64,000 nt of DNA from Brevibacterium sp. W7.2. Lineage in GTDB: Bacteria; Actinomycetota; Actinomycetes; Actinomycetales; Brevibacteriaceae. The translations under genes were made by a program, and so were the position numbers. Location: positions 2,852,001-2,916,000 of the forward strand of contig NZ_CP073089.1 in assembly GCF_018137945.1 (NCBI RefSeq), written 5' to 3'. Of this stretch, positions 9,913-18,165 are shown in pieces. Within the stretch, counting starts at the first letter, position 1. Each line of letters begins with the position of its first letter. Under the pieces are notes generated by a model. That model saw only the letters and a list, made by a program, of their open reading frames with translations. It did no database searches and was not told where the DNA came from.

Positions 9913-10601
9913 TTGCTGTGCTCCTCCACTGGAGTGGCCGTAGCCGTTTCGAGCGCCGAGTAGTACGCGAGGACCTGGAGCTCACTGGCCAGGTCGACCT
10001 GCTGGACCCGCACGGTCTCCGGGGTGTCGAGCACGGTGGGCGCGAAGTTGAGTATGCCGCGGACTCCCGCCTCGGCGGCGATGCGGGCGGCCGCGGGCGC
10101 CGCGGAGGCGGGCACGGCCATGACGACGAGGTCGATGGGGTCGGCCCACGTGGCGAGGTCGGCGATCGCGGAGACGGTGAGATCGCCGATCGTCGTGCCG
10201 ACCTTGCCCTCGTCGCTGTCGAAGATCGCCGTCAGGCGCAGACCGCGCCGCTGGAAGCCGGCATAGTCGGCCAGAGCCGAGCCGAGGCGTCCGGCGCCGA
10301 TGATCGCGACGTTCTGCGCCCGGTCGAGGCCGAGGAACGATCGCAGGGTCGCGGCGAGGTCCTGCGCCGAGTAGCCGACCCCGCGGCGTCCGGAGCGGCC
10401 GAGCTGGGAGAGATCCTTGCGCAGGATCGCGGGAGACACGCCGCTCTGGGCCGCCAGGGTCTCCGAGGAGACAGTGGTCTGGCCGATCGCGGCGATCGTC
10501 TCGACCGCCTGCAGGTAGATCGGGAGTCGAGAGATGACGCGCTCGGGGACGTCCTTGCGAACGACACCCTCGATGCTGCCGGCGGAGAGAATCTCGCTCA
10601 C
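9909..10601 (-). CDS. rex: Redox-sensing transcriptional repressor Rex
   Basis: Rex binds NADH through a Rossmann domain and releases its operators when the NADH/NAD+ ratio rises, controlling respiration genes. The 230-residue product has an N-terminal winged helix (RLPIYLQAVETIAAIGQTTVSSETLA, then SPAILRKDLSQLGRSGRRGVGY) and a Rossmann motif GAGRLGSALADY from residue 102. Start is GTG 10601 with GAAGGAG about 12 nt upstream, a long spacing. It is first in the heme operon and overlaps hemA-hemC by 4 nt. The rex-hemA linkage with Rex autoregulation is established in Streptomyces coelicolor; the same control here is inference. Confidence 0.95.
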   Translation of the reverse strand: MSEILSAGSIEGVVRKDVPERVISRLPIYLQAVETIAAIGQTTVSSETLAAQSGVSPAILRKDLSQLGRSGRRGVGYSAQDLAATLRSFLGLDRAQNVAIIGAGRLGSALADYAGFQRRGLRLTAIFDSDEGKVGTTIGDLTVSAIADLATWADPIDLVVMAVPASAAPAAARIAAEAGVRGILNFAPTVLDTPETVRVQQVDLASELQVLAYYSALETATATPVEEHSN

Positions 10602-10663
10602 GTGAACGTGTCACTCCTTCAATCTGCTCGTGCTGCCTCAGGCCTGCGAACCGGTTGGGCGCC

Positions 10664-10909
10664 TCAGGCGCCCAGCGCGGTCAGGGCCTGCGACAGCCTG
10701 TCCCGGTCGACCCGGTGGAAGCTGTGCTGTCGTCCTTCGAGGAGCACCACGGGAACATCCCAGCCGTACTGCGCGGCCAGATCCTCATCGGTGTCGATGT
10801 CGATCTCGGTGACGGTGACGTCCCGGCCGGCCACCACCTCGGCGATGGTCGCCTGCGCGGTCTCGCAGAGATGGCATCCGGCGCGCGTGAGGAAGGTCAG
10901 TCCGACCAC
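10664..10909 (-). CDS. Glutaredoxin-like protein (DUF836)
   Basis: Small thioredoxin-fold protein, 81 residues from GTG 10909. I chose this start because AGGAG lies six bases upstream; a TTG at 10939 would extend it but has no such site. The redox motif is CHLC (C12, C15) after FLTRAG, followed by the cis-Pro region WDVPVVLLEG. The same family sits next to hemA in mycobacteria (Rv0508), so the location is conserved. Its electron partner is unknown. It lies just upstream of rex but is separated by ~60 nt. Confidence 0.85.
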   Translation of the reverse strand: MVGLTFLTRAGCHLCETAQATIAEVVAGRDVTVTEIDIDTDEDLAAQYGWDVPVVLLEGRQHSFHRVDRDRLSQALTALGA

Positions 10910-10940
10910 GGCACACTCCTGAGTCGAAGGTGACAACAAA

Positions 10941-10967
10941 CCCCGCCGAAATGGGATTCGAGCGGGG
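10941..10967 (-). terminator. Intrinsic terminator downstream of bS22
   Basis: On the minus strand CCCCGC T CGAA pairs with TTCG GCGGGG around a 6-base loop (one bulged T), followed by a T-rich tail TTTGTTGTC. It lies 18 nt after the bS22 stop and before the glutaredoxin gene, so it should end the short bS22 transcript. Confidence 0.7.
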
Positions 10968-10985
10968 GCGTAGGACCGTGCGGTC

Positions 10986-11084
10986 TTACTTCTTGTTGCG
11001 ACGCTGGTGACGAGTCTTGCGAAGCAGCTTGCGGTGCTTCTTCTTCGACATACGCTTCCGGCGCTTCTTGATGACTGAGCCCAC
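10986..11084 (-). CDS. Small ribosomal protein bS22 (AURKAIP1/COX24-like)
   Basis: A 32-residue, extremely Lys/Arg-rich protein from GTG 11084: it starts [17 protein letters not shown] and ends RHQRRNKK. This matches the short actinobacterial small-subunit protein first seen in mycobacterial ribosomes (bS22; Rv0500B in M. tuberculosis). It has its own promoter (11152-11181) and terminator (10941-10967), so it is probably a single-gene transcript expressed at high level. Mycobacteria also carry it between proC and hemA, consistent with this neighbourhood. Confidence 0.9.
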   Translation of the reverse strand: MGSVIKKRRKRMSKKKHRKLLRKTRHQRRNKK

Positions 11085-11151
11085 GCGGGTACCCCTTGTG
11101 ATCGTCGGTGGAGGTGAACGTCAGGTGCCCACCCTTTGAACTAACCGTGCA

Positions 11152-11181
11152 ATTCTATCGCCCCGGCCCGTTCTTTCCCAA
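11152..11181 (-). promoter_or_regulatory. Probable sigma-A-type promoter of bS22
   Basis: Minus-strand -35 TTGGGA (11181-11176) and -10 TAGAAT (11157-11152) separated by 18 nt. The -10 lies about 70 nt upstream of the bS22 GTG. The hexamers stand out in an otherwise G+C-rich spacer. Confidence 0.5.
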
Positions 11182-11233
11182 AACTGTGTCGAGATCCACA
11201 GCGGGGCCTCAACTGTGCCCGGCAGGGCGCGGA

Positions 11234-12430
11234 TCAGTCGAAGTACGGGTCGAGACCGAAGAACGGGAAGAGGTTCTTCCGGGTGCCCATGACCGCGCGG
11301 TCGAGCTCGGATTCCGGGTCGAAGCCGTGCGACCACGGGGTGAACGTCCCGTCGAAGCCGTCGGTCATCGACAGCGGGGCCTCGCGTCCGGTCTTCGTCT
11401 GCGCGTAGTGGGCCCAGCGGCCGGGGATCCGGGCGGTTGGGTCGAGGTCGGCGTCGGCGGCGATCGCGATGAGGTTCGTCCATGCGCGGGGGACGACGTC
11501 GATGATCGCGTAGCCCCCTCCCCCGGTCGAGAGCCACCGGCCCTCGGCGTGCTCCTCGGCGAGCGCCCGGACGCGTTCGGTCGCCACCCGCATCCCGTCG
11601 ACGGACAGGCGCATGTGGGTGAGCGGGTCCATCCGGTGCCCGTCGCATCCGTGCTGGGAGACGATGATCTGCGGGGAGAACGCGGCGATGAGCGCAGGCA
11701 CGGTGCCGTCGAAGGCCCGCAGCCAGTCCTCGTCGGTCGTCCGCGGGGGCAGGGCGATGTTCGCCGCCGAGGCGGCCGCGCGCAGTCCCCCGATGTCGGC
11801 CGGGTAGCCGGTGCCCGGGAAGAGGTACTTCCCGGACTCGTGGATGGAGATCGTCAGCACGCGCGGGTCGTCCCAGAAGAGCTGCTCGACGCCGTCGCCG
11901 TGGTGAGCGTCGAGATCGATGTAGGCGATGCGCTCGTATCCCGCGTCGAGGAATTCGTTGATCGCCCCGGCGACGTCGTTGTAGACGCAGAACCCGCTCG
12001 CCTTGTCGGCCATCGCGTGGTGCATGCCGCCGGAGAAGTTCACCGCCCGCCGGTAGTCGCCGGAGATGATCGCGCGGGCGGCGTCGACGGAGCCCTGGAA
12101 GAGCATCGCCGAGGCGGCGTGCATGTTCTCGAACACGGGGACGTCGTCGGTGCCCAGACCGTGGCGCTCGGCGACCTCGGGGTCGGCGCCTTCGGGGCTG
12201 CCGGCGGCCTTGACCGCGGCGATGTAGTCGTCGTCGTGGACGCGGGAGAGGGCCGCCTCGTCGAGGTCGCCGATCGGGTTGACGTGGACGTGGGGGGCGT
12301 CGAAGAGCTCGAAGTCGATCGCGAGCTTCGCGGTGAGGTCGAGCCTCAGGGGGTGCATGGGATGGCTGGGACCGAAGTTGTACCCGGTCACCGCCTCGTC
12401 CCAGACGACATAGACATCGCTATCGGCCAT
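11234..12430 (-). CDS. acuC: Acetoin utilization protein AcuC (class I/II histone-deacetylase fold)
   Basis: 398-residue arginase/deacetylase-fold zinc hydrolase, the usual size for AcuC. HPMHPLRLDLTAKLA near the start, NFSGGMHHAMADKASGFCVYND (active-site His pair) and IDLDAHHGDGVEQLFWDD (zinc Asp/His) are all present, as is STGGGGYAIIDVVPRAW. In Bacillus, AcuC deacetylates and so activates acetyl-CoA synthetase. With an acetate-type symporter 4 kb away, a similar role in acetate use is plausible but inferred. Divergent from the K+ channel gene. Confidence 0.9.
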   Translation of the reverse strand: MADSDVYVVWDEAVTGYNFGPSHPMHPLRLDLTAKLAIDFELFDAPHVHVNPIGDLDEAALSRVHDDDYIAAVKAAGSPEGADPEVAERHGLGTDDVPVFENMHAASAMLFQGSVDAARAIISGDYRRAVNFSGGMHHAMADKASGFCVYNDVAGAINEFLDAGYERIAYIDLDAHHGDGVEQLFWDDPRVLTISIHESGKYLFPGTGYPADIGGLRAAASAANIALPPRTTDEDWLRAFDGTVPALIAAFSPQIIVSQHGCDGHRMDPLTHMRLSVDGMRVATERVRALAEEHAEGRWLSTGGGGYAIIDVVPRAWTNLIAIAADADLDPTARIPGRWAHYAQTKTGREAPLSMTDGFDGTFTPWSHGFDPESELDRAVMGTRKNLFPFFGLDPYFD

Positions 12431-12502
12431 GGGCCAATGCTATATGGCGCGGCTCACTTCCGGAGATTCGCCCCGGTCCGTCCTACCATGGAGGTTGTGT
12501 CC

Positions 12503-13906
12503 ATGAATTCTCCGCAGCGCCTCGACCGATTTCTGCGTCCGGGGCGCTGGGTCCGCGACTTCGTCGATGACATCGCCGTCGCCTCGCCGGCCCGCCTGGC
12601 GATCGTCTCGTTCATCGCCGTCGTGGCAGTCTTCGCCCTCCTCCTCATGCTCCCGGCGAGCATGCGCGAACCCGGGTCGGTCTCGACCTCGGAGCACATC
12701 GCCAACGCGATCTTCGTCGCCGTCTCCGCCGTCTGCGTGACCGGACTGACCCCGGTCGTCACCGAGGACTACTGGTCGGACTTCGGCATCTCCGTCATCA
12801 CCGCCGGCATCCAGGTCGGCGGTCTCGGCATCCTCACCCTCGCCTCGCTGCTGGGCATGGCGGTCTCGCGGCGGCTGGGGGTCCGGCAGCGCCTCATCGC
12901 CCAGCAGGCCACCTCGGCGCTCAATCTGGGTCAGGTCGGCACCCTCCTCAAGACGGTGTTCATCACCATCCTCACCGCCGAGGCGGTGCTCGCGGTCCTC
13001 CTCTTCCCCCGCTTCCTCATGCGCGGCGACAGCGTCGGGGACTCGCTGTGGTACTCCGTGTTCTACGCGATCTCCGCGTTCAACAACGCCGGCTTCACGA
13101 TCCACCCGGGCGGGGCCGCCTACTTCGCGGAGGACCCGTGGATCCTCTCGCTCATCATGATCGGCGTGTTCGTCGGGGCGCTCGGGTTCCCCGTCGTGCT
13201 GATGATCGCGATGAACTGGAACAAGCCGAGCAAATGGGACCTGCACACGAAGCTCACGCTGACGACGACGACGATCGTCCTCGCCGTCGGGTTCCTCTTC
13301 CTCCTCCTCTTCGAGTCGGCGAATCCGGCGACGCTCGGGGACAAGAACGCCGGCCACACCTTCGTCGAGGTCCTCTTCATGGCGGTGATGCCGCGCTCGG
13401 GCGGGTTCGCGACGATGGAGATCGCCGACATGAGCCAGGCCTCGCACCTGCTCATGGACGTCATGATGTTCATCGGCGGCGGGTCGTCGTCGACGGCCGG
13501 CGGCATCAAGGTCACGACCGTCGCCGTCCTCTTCCTCGCCGCCTTCGCCGAGGCGCGCGGTCTCGCCGAGGTCAACGTCTTCAACCGCCGGCTGACCGCC
13601 TCGACGATCAAGCTCTCGATCTCCGTCCTCCTCACCGGCGCCGCGATCGTCTTCGTCGGCACGCTCGTCATGCTCCAGATCACCGATGAGCCGCTCGACC
13701 GGGTGCTCTTCGAGGTGATCTCCGCGTTCGGCACCGTGGGCTTGAGCGCCGGGGTGTCCGCCTCGGCGTCGGAACCGGCGCTGTACTGTCTGTCCGTGCT
13801 CATGCTCATCGGACGCCTCGGTACGATTACACTGGCCGCAGCCCTGTCGATGCAGGACTCCGTGCGCCTCTACCGCTACCCCGAAGAAAGGCCCGTCGTT
13901 GGCTAA
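12503..13906 (+). CDS. Potassium channel/transporter subunit, TrkH/KtrB family
   Basis: 467-residue membrane protein. Start ATG 12503 is chosen because GGAGG (12490-12494) lies eight bases before it; an ATG at 12488 would have no such site. Four pore loops with the K+-selectivity glycines are visible: TGLTPV, FNNAGFT, PRSGGFAT and TVGLSAGV. That, and the short length, fits KtrB (about 450 residues) better than long TrkH. The gene overlaps the following RCK-domain gene by 8 nt, so the two subunits are translated together. Confidence 0.93.
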   Translation: MNSPQRLDRFLRPGRWVRDFVDDIAVASPARLAIVSFIAVVAVFALLLMLPASMREPGSVSTSEHIANAIFVAVSAVCVTGLTPVVTEDYWSDFGISVITAGIQVGGLGILTLASLLGMAVSRRLGVRQRLIAQQATSALNLGQVGTLLKTVFITILTAEAVLAVLLFPRFLMRGDSVGDSLWYSVFYAISAFNNAGFTIHPGGAAYFAEDPWILSLIMIGVFVGALGFPVVLMIAMNWNKPSKWDLHTKLTLTTTTIVLAVGFLFLLLFESANPATLGDKNAGHTFVEVLFMAVMPRSGGFATMEIADMSQASHLLMDVMMFIGGGSSSTAGGIKVTTVAVLFLAAFAEARGLAEVNVFNRRLTASTIKLSISVLLTGAAIVFVGTLVMLQITDEPLDRVLFEVISAFGTVGLSAGVSASASEPALYCLSVLMLIGRLGTITLAAALSMQDSVRLYRYPEERPVVG

Positions 13907-14561
13907 CGAGAACTCCGCAATCCTCGTCATCGGACTCGGACGCTTCGGGTCGGCGACCGCGGTCACGCTCACCCGTCTGGGGCGTGAGGTCATGGCGATC
14001 GAGCACAACCCGGAGCTCGTCAAGGACTGGAGCGGAAAGCTCACCCACGTCGTCGAGGCCGATTCGACGAACATCGACGCCCTCCGCCAGGTCGGTGCCG
14101 CGGACTTCCAGACCGCGGTCGTCGGCATCGGCACGTCGATCGAGGCGAGCGTGCTGACGACGGCGAACCTCGTCGACCTCGGGGTCGCGCAGGTCTGGGC
14201 GAAGGCGATCTCGCCCGCCCACGGCAAGATCCTCCACCGCATCGGCGCCCACCATGTGCTCTACCCGGAGTCCGATGCCGGCATCCGCGTCGCGCACCTC
14301 GTGAGCTCCCGGATGATGGAGTACATCGAGTTCGACGAGGGCCACTTCGCGGTGGTGAAGATGCGTCCCCCGCGGGAGATCCAGGGCTTCACCCTCGCCG
14401 AGGCGAAGGTCCGCGAGAAGTACGGCGTGACGATCGTCGGCATCAAGAGCCCCGGCCGCGACTTCACCTACGCCGAACCGACGACCCGCGTCGGCAAACA
14501 GGACCTCCTCATCGTCGCCGGCAACGTCGAACTCCTCAGCCGCTTCGCCGGGCGGCCGTAG
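13899..14561 (+). CDS. K+ channel regulatory subunit, TrkA/KtrA (RCK) family
   Basis: Cytoplasmic 220-residue gating ring subunit starting at TTG 13899, inside the end of the channel gene. The N-terminal Rossmann RCK_N domain shows GLGRFGSATAVTLTRLG for ATP/NAD binding and the conserved Asp in VVEADSTN. A C-terminal RCK_C domain covers residues ~135-215. Single-RCK length is typical of KtrA/TrkA in Gram-positives. It controls K+ uptake with the upstream KtrB-like protein. Confidence 0.93.
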   Translation: MANENSAILVIGLGRFGSATAVTLTRLGREVMAIEHNPELVKDWSGKLTHVVEADSTNIDALRQVGAADFQTAVVGIGTSIEASVLTTANLVDLGVAQVWAKAISPAHGKILHRIGAHHVLYPESDAGIRVAHLVSSRMMEYIEFDEGHFAVVKMRPPREIQGFTLAEAKVREKYGVTIVGIKSPGRDFTYAEPTTRVGKQDLLIVAGNVELLSRFAGRP

Positions 14562-15183
14562 GGGGCGGGGCTGGTGGCAACGGTTGCGTGCCGGGTGGCG
14601 CTGGCTGCCTGAAACGGTGGCGGCGTCGGTTGCCGTCGACCATTCGACGGGTGGCGCTGCCATCGACTGCTCTGCGCGGCGGTGCCGGTGACGAAACGTC
14701 ATTCTGCCTGCCAAAAGCACTGGCGCGGGCGAGAAATTTCGCGGCTTCCGCAATTGTCTGCCAAAAGTGAAATTGCGCGGGAACTAGTCGAGCACGTCAG
14801 GATTTCTGGCCGACACAACCTATGCGACAACGCGTGTCGCACCGCGGACGATCGGCGCCTGTCACACGACACCGACACCCGATCTCGCGTTCACCGGCCT
14901 GTGGACAACGTGTCCCTATTCGCCCCTGTTTCGGCTATTCCACGGCGCACGGAATGCGCTTCGCATTCTGATCGTTGCGCAATTCCTCACTCCTGTAAGC
15001 CGCGCGTTCCGCTCTGTGAAGGGGAATTGCGACTGCAGATGGGATTTCGGCCCCAAGCGACTGGGTGGCATAGGAGGGAGTATCACAAGGTCCGGACTTC
15101 AGCGCATTCTCCTGTGGACGCCCGAACGCTGTCCACAGCCTGAAAATCCACCCTTGTCGTGAGAGCGGAGAGGCGCAACCCTG
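14562..15183 (+). other. Gene-free stretch with repeats and DnaA-box-like words
   Basis: About 620 bp without a credible gene; the short open frames show no family features or good ribosome sites. It is visibly less G+C-rich than its flanks. It holds an 11-bp direct repeat GGGTGGCGCTG (14593, 14649), a 10-bp repeat CTGCCAAAAG (14708, 14758), and three TGTCCACA-type words (14900-14908, 15113-15120, 15129-15137). The promoter of the next gene must lie at its right end. Confidence 0.5.
15112..15138 (+). repeat. Inverted repeat CTGTGGAC...GTCCACAG with DnaA-box-like arms
   Basis: Perfect 8-bp arms CTGTGGAC (15112-15119) and GTCCACAG (15131-15138) around an 11-nt spacer. Each arm resembles the actinobacterial DnaA box TTGTCCACA. 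A perfect copy of that nonamer lies on the minus strand at 14908-14900. It could be a DnaA binding cluster or simply a hairpin before the 15184 gene. Confidence 0.4.
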
Positions 15184-16245
15184 ATGCGCATGTACAACGT
15201 CGTTCGCACCGCCCAGCTCAGAGCCGCCGGATTGACCAGTCCGCTCGTCAAGGAGGCGCAGTCCTGCTGCCTCACCAAACTGTCATTCGGCGTCTACACG
15301 ATCGTGCGGCGCTGTGCCGAACCCCGCCATGCGCGGATCCGAACGCTCATCACCGATGACGAGTGGATCCAGCGCAACGACGACCGTCGACAGGGTTCCC
15401 TTGCTGACGACCCGGAGTTCGCCGTGCTGATGGGAAAGATTCGGATCTCGTCGTATCCGCATTTCCGCGCCGAGGATGTGCTCATCGGGGTGTCATCCGC
15501 GGTCTTCCACAACCTCCCCCTCTACCGGCCGCACCTCAACCGCATCGTCGTCGCCCACCCGTCGGCGCGCCATCGGGGTCCGCTGCTCACCCGCGTCGCC
15601 CGCACAGTCCCCGTTGGCGACACCGTAACGATCGGCAAGCTGATTCTCACCAGCCCTGCGCGAGCCGCCCTCGAACTCATCCCGCAGATGGGCGAGTCCG
15701 CGGCACTGGCCGCCTTGGACACGGTCGTCCGCCAGGCAGTCTTCGGTTCGGACAACGCCGCCGACGCGGCCGCGCGGTTCGGCTATCCGCCGGACATCGC
15801 CGACCGCAGCCAACAGGTCATCGACACGATTCTGCGACCCACCGCCGAGCGCATGACCACCCACCGTTCGCGGGCGATCCGACTCGTCGACCAGGTCAGC
15901 GCGCTGTCCGAGAGCTACGCCGAGAGCCGCGGTCGGCACAACTTCCTCATCCTTCGCATCGAGGGGTTCGAACCCCAGGTGGTGGTCTGGGACGGCGATC
16001 GGTTCGTCGCCCGCGTCGATTTCATGCACCGTGAAGCGAAAGTCATCGTCCTCATCGACGGTGTCTCGAAGTACGTCGACCACGGCTTTGCGCTGATGAA
16101 GAAGGAGACCGAGCAGCAGAACCGGCTGACCGCGCTCGGCTACACCGTCATCCGCGTGAATTTCCAGGAGGTCCTCGACCTCGAGGCCTTCGCGACCAAA
16201 CTGTTCGGGCAATGTCCCGCGCTGCGCAGCTTCGTCACCCGATGA
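15184..16245 (+). CDS. Hypothetical protein, AbiEi-like N-terminus and DUF559-like C-terminus
   Basis: 353 residues. The first ~60 residues resemble the winged-helix AbiEi antitoxin-type domain (TAQLRAAGLTSPLVKEAQSCCLTKLSFGVYTIVRR). The middle (IGVSSAVFHNLPLYR, then KLILTSPARAALELI) follows the same actinobacterial family. The C-terminus (VVVWDGDRFVARVDFMHRE, then VIVLIDGVSKYVDHG and RLTALGYTVIRVNFQEV) resembles the DUF559/Vsr-like PD-(D/E)xK nuclease fold. The core usually written E-x-D-x-x-x-K is weak here, so nuclease activity is uncertain. No AbiEii toxin is next to it, so it is not a complete type IV toxin-antitoxin pair. Start ATG 15184; M3 is an alternative. Confidence 0.7.
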   Translation: MRMYNVVRTAQLRAAGLTSPLVKEAQSCCLTKLSFGVYTIVRRCAEPRHARIRTLITDDEWIQRNDDRRQGSLADDPEFAVLMGKIRISSYPHFRAEDVLIGVSSAVFHNLPLYRPHLNRIVVAHPSARHRGPLLTRVARTVPVGDTVTIGKLILTSPARAALELIPQMGESAALAALDTVVRQAVFGSDNAADAAARFGYPPDIADRSQQVIDTILRPTAERMTTHRSRAIRLVDQVSALSESYAESRGRHNFLILRIEGFEPQVVVWDGDRFVARVDFMHREAKVIVLIDGVSKYVDHGFALMKKETEQQNRLTALGYTVIRVNFQEVLDLEAFATKLFGQCPALRSFVTR

Positions 16246-16548
16246 CCGCCGCAGTCCAGCGGCGCGGCACGTCGAGCCCGGAGGCGACACACCCCAGGTG
16301 ACGGCCAAAGATCGAATTGCCCATCGACTGGTTGCCTGCAGATTCACTTCTCGCCGACAGAGGGCGCGTGTCGCCGAGGCAGTGCGAACGTCTCGCCCGC
16401 GCGTGCACTTTCGGCCTGCATGACGACGTTGAGTGCGCCGGAGCACTTCTGCGAGGCCGAGCCACCGACCAGCGACGCCAGCGCGCCGCCCCACTTGTGG
16501 GGCGGCGCACCGCGTTTCGGACTGAGCGCGTGCCCAGCGGACGGACCG
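16246..16548. other. Convergent intergenic region
   Basis: About 300 bp between the AbiEi/DUF559-like gene (plus) and the symporter (minus). The only clear element is the strong hairpin at 16483-16508. No credible gene is seen. Confidence 0.5.
16483..16508. terminator. Hairpin, probable terminator of the symporter transcript
   Basis: GCGCCGCCCCAC (16483-16494) pairs perfectly with GTGGGGCGGCGC (16497-16508). The tip must open because only TT separates the arms. It lies 40 nt past the symporter stop on the minus strand and could also stop plus-strand transcription. There is no clear T-tract, as is common for actinobacterial terminators. Confidence 0.6.
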
Positions 16549-18165
16549 TCAGTGCTCGACGGCCGCCTCGGCGCCGAATCCGGTGTGGGCGCGGACGTCC
16601 ATCTCCGCTGCCAGCTCCGGACTCTCCACCGTCTTGTCGGTGATCGAGCCGAGCCATCCGAGGATGAACCCGAGCGGGATCGAGATGATGCCGGGGTTCG
16701 ACAGGGGGAAGATCGCGAAGTCGGCGCCCGGGATCATCGCGGTCTCGGACCCGGAGACAACGGGTGAGAACGCGATGAGGATGATCGCCGAACCGAGCCC
16801 GCCGTAGATCGACCACACGGCACCGCGGGTGGTGAACCGACGCCAGAACAGCGAATAGATGATCGTCGGCAGGTTCGCGCTCGCGGCCACGGCGAACGCG
16901 AGGGCGACGAGGAACGCGATGTTCTGACCCTGCACCCCGATGCCGCCGAGGATGGCGACCGCGCCGATGACGACGACGGTGCGGCGGGCGATCTTCACCT
17001 CGGCGTCGGGGTCTTCGACCTTGCCCTTCTTGATGACGCTCGCGTAGATGTCATGGGCGAACGAAGCCGCTGCAGTGATCGCGAGACCGGCGACGACGGC
17101 GAGGATCGTCGCGAACGCCACCGCGGAGATGAAGCCCATGAGCAGCGGCCCACCGAGCTGCAGGGCGAGCAGCGGCGCAGCCGAGTTCACGCCGCCCGGC
17201 GCGTTCTGGATCGCATCGGCGCCGACGATCGCCGCCGCCCCGTAGCCGAGGACGAGCGTGAAGAGGTAGAATGCGCCGATGAGCCAGATCGCCCAGACCA
17301 CGGACCTCCGAGCCTCCCGCGCGGTGGGCACGGTGTAGAAGCGCATGAGCACGTGCGGCAGACCCGCGGTGCCGAGGACGAGGGCGAGTGCGAGCGAGAT
17401 GAAGTCGAGCGGGTTCGCCCCGTACTGCAGCCCGGGATTGAGGATCCCCTCTCCCACGCCGGCCGCGGCATTGTCGACGGCGTTCGACAGCAGCGTCGAG
17501 AGGTTGAACCCGTTGAGTGCGAGCACCCAGATCGTCATCGCTCCGGCACCGGCGATGAGGAGGACCGCCTTGACGATCTGCACCCACGTCGTGCCCTTCA
17601 TGCCGCCGACGAGGACGTAGAGGATCATCAGCGCCCCGACGACGGCGATGACGAGCGACTGCCCGAGCTTCCCGTCGATGCCCATGAGCAGGGAGACGAG
17701 TCCGCCGGCGCCGGCCATCTGCGCGAGCAGGTAGAAGAAGCACACGGCGAGCGTCGAGATCGCCGCGGCCATCCGCACCGGACGCTGTTTGAGACGGAAC
17801 GAGAGCACATCGGCCATCGTGAACTTGCCGGTGTTGCGCATCAGCTCGGCGACGAGGAGGAGGGCGACGAGCCACGCGACGAGGAAGCCGATCGAGTAGA
17901 GGAACCCGTCGTAGCCGTTGACGGCGATCGCCCCGCAGATGCCGAGGAACGACGCCGCCGAGAGGTAGTCGCCGGAGATCGCGAAGCCGTTCTGCGGCCC
18001 GCTGAAGGACCGGCCGCCGGCGTAGTAGTCCGAGGCGGTCTTGTTGTTGCGGCTGGCCCGCAGCACGATGAAGAGCGTGACCGCGACGAACGCGGCGAAG
18101 ATCGTGATGTTGAGGACGGGGTTGTTCTCCACCTCGGTGGTCGCTTGGGCGAGGAACTCGATCAT
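16549..18165 (-). CDS. Cation/acetate symporter, sodium:solute symporter family
   Basis: 538-residue membrane protein with about a dozen hydrophobic segments. ASDYYAGGRSFSGPQNGFAISGDYLSAASFLGICGAIAVNGYDGFLY is the SSS signature of the ActP/MctC branch, and PHVLMRFYTVPTAREARRSV is also family-typical. ActP/MctC import acetate, propionate and pyruvate with Na+ or H+. The DUF485 gene upstream overlaps by 4 nt, the standard pairing for acetate permeases. The divergent GAF-LuxR gene probably regulates it (inference). Confidence 0.92.
   Translation of the reverse strand: MIEFLAQATTEVENNPVLNITIFAAFVAVTLFIVLRASRNNKTASDYYAGGRSFSGPQNGFAISGDYLSAASFLGICGAIAVNGYDGFLYSIGFLVAWLVALLLVAELMRNTGKFTMADVLSFRLKQRPVRMAAAISTLAVCFFYLLAQMAGAGGLVSLLMGIDGKLGQSLVIAVVGALMILYVLVGGMKGTTWVQIVKAVLLIAGAGAMTIWVLALNGFNLSTLLSNAVDNAAAGVGEGILNPGLQYGANPLDFISLALALVLGTAGLPHVLMRFYTVPTAREARRSVVWAIWLIGAFYLFTLVLGYGAAAIVGADAIQNAPGGVNSAAPLLALQLGGPLLMGFISAVAFATILAVVAGLAITAAASFAHDIYASVIKKGKVEDPDAEVKIARRTVVVIGAVAILGGIGVQGQNIAFLVALAFAVAASANLPTIIYSLFWRRFTTRGAVWSIYGGLGSAIILIAFSPVVSGSETAMIPGADFAIFPLSNPGIISIPLGFILGWLGSITDKTVESPELAAEMDVRAHTGFGAEAAVEH

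Noticed and set aside
10601..10621. Rex operator at the rex start (GTGAC-ACG-TTCAC)
   Set aside because: Rex sites are GTGAA-type and TTCAC half-sites with a wider gap. One half-site is imperfect and the spacing is too short, so I do not call it an operator.
11108..12502. Plus-strand extension of the K+ channel frame over acuC
   Set aside because: The real start is ATG 12503 with GGAGG before it; the upstream part is antisense to AcuC.
12440..14242. 600-codon minus-strand frame opposite the K+ channel genes
   Set aside because: Composition is that of a reverse-strand shadow (Glu/Asp/Arg/Gly repeats); the plus strand carries a clear KtrB/KtrA pair.
14900..15138. Chromosomal origin oriC
   Set aside because: Only three box-like words, and none of the oriC neighbours (dnaA, dnaN, rpmH) is near.
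14682..15143. 153-codon frame in the spacer before the AbiEi-like gene
   Set aside because: No family similarity, no ribosome site, and overlap with repeats and DnaA-box-like words.
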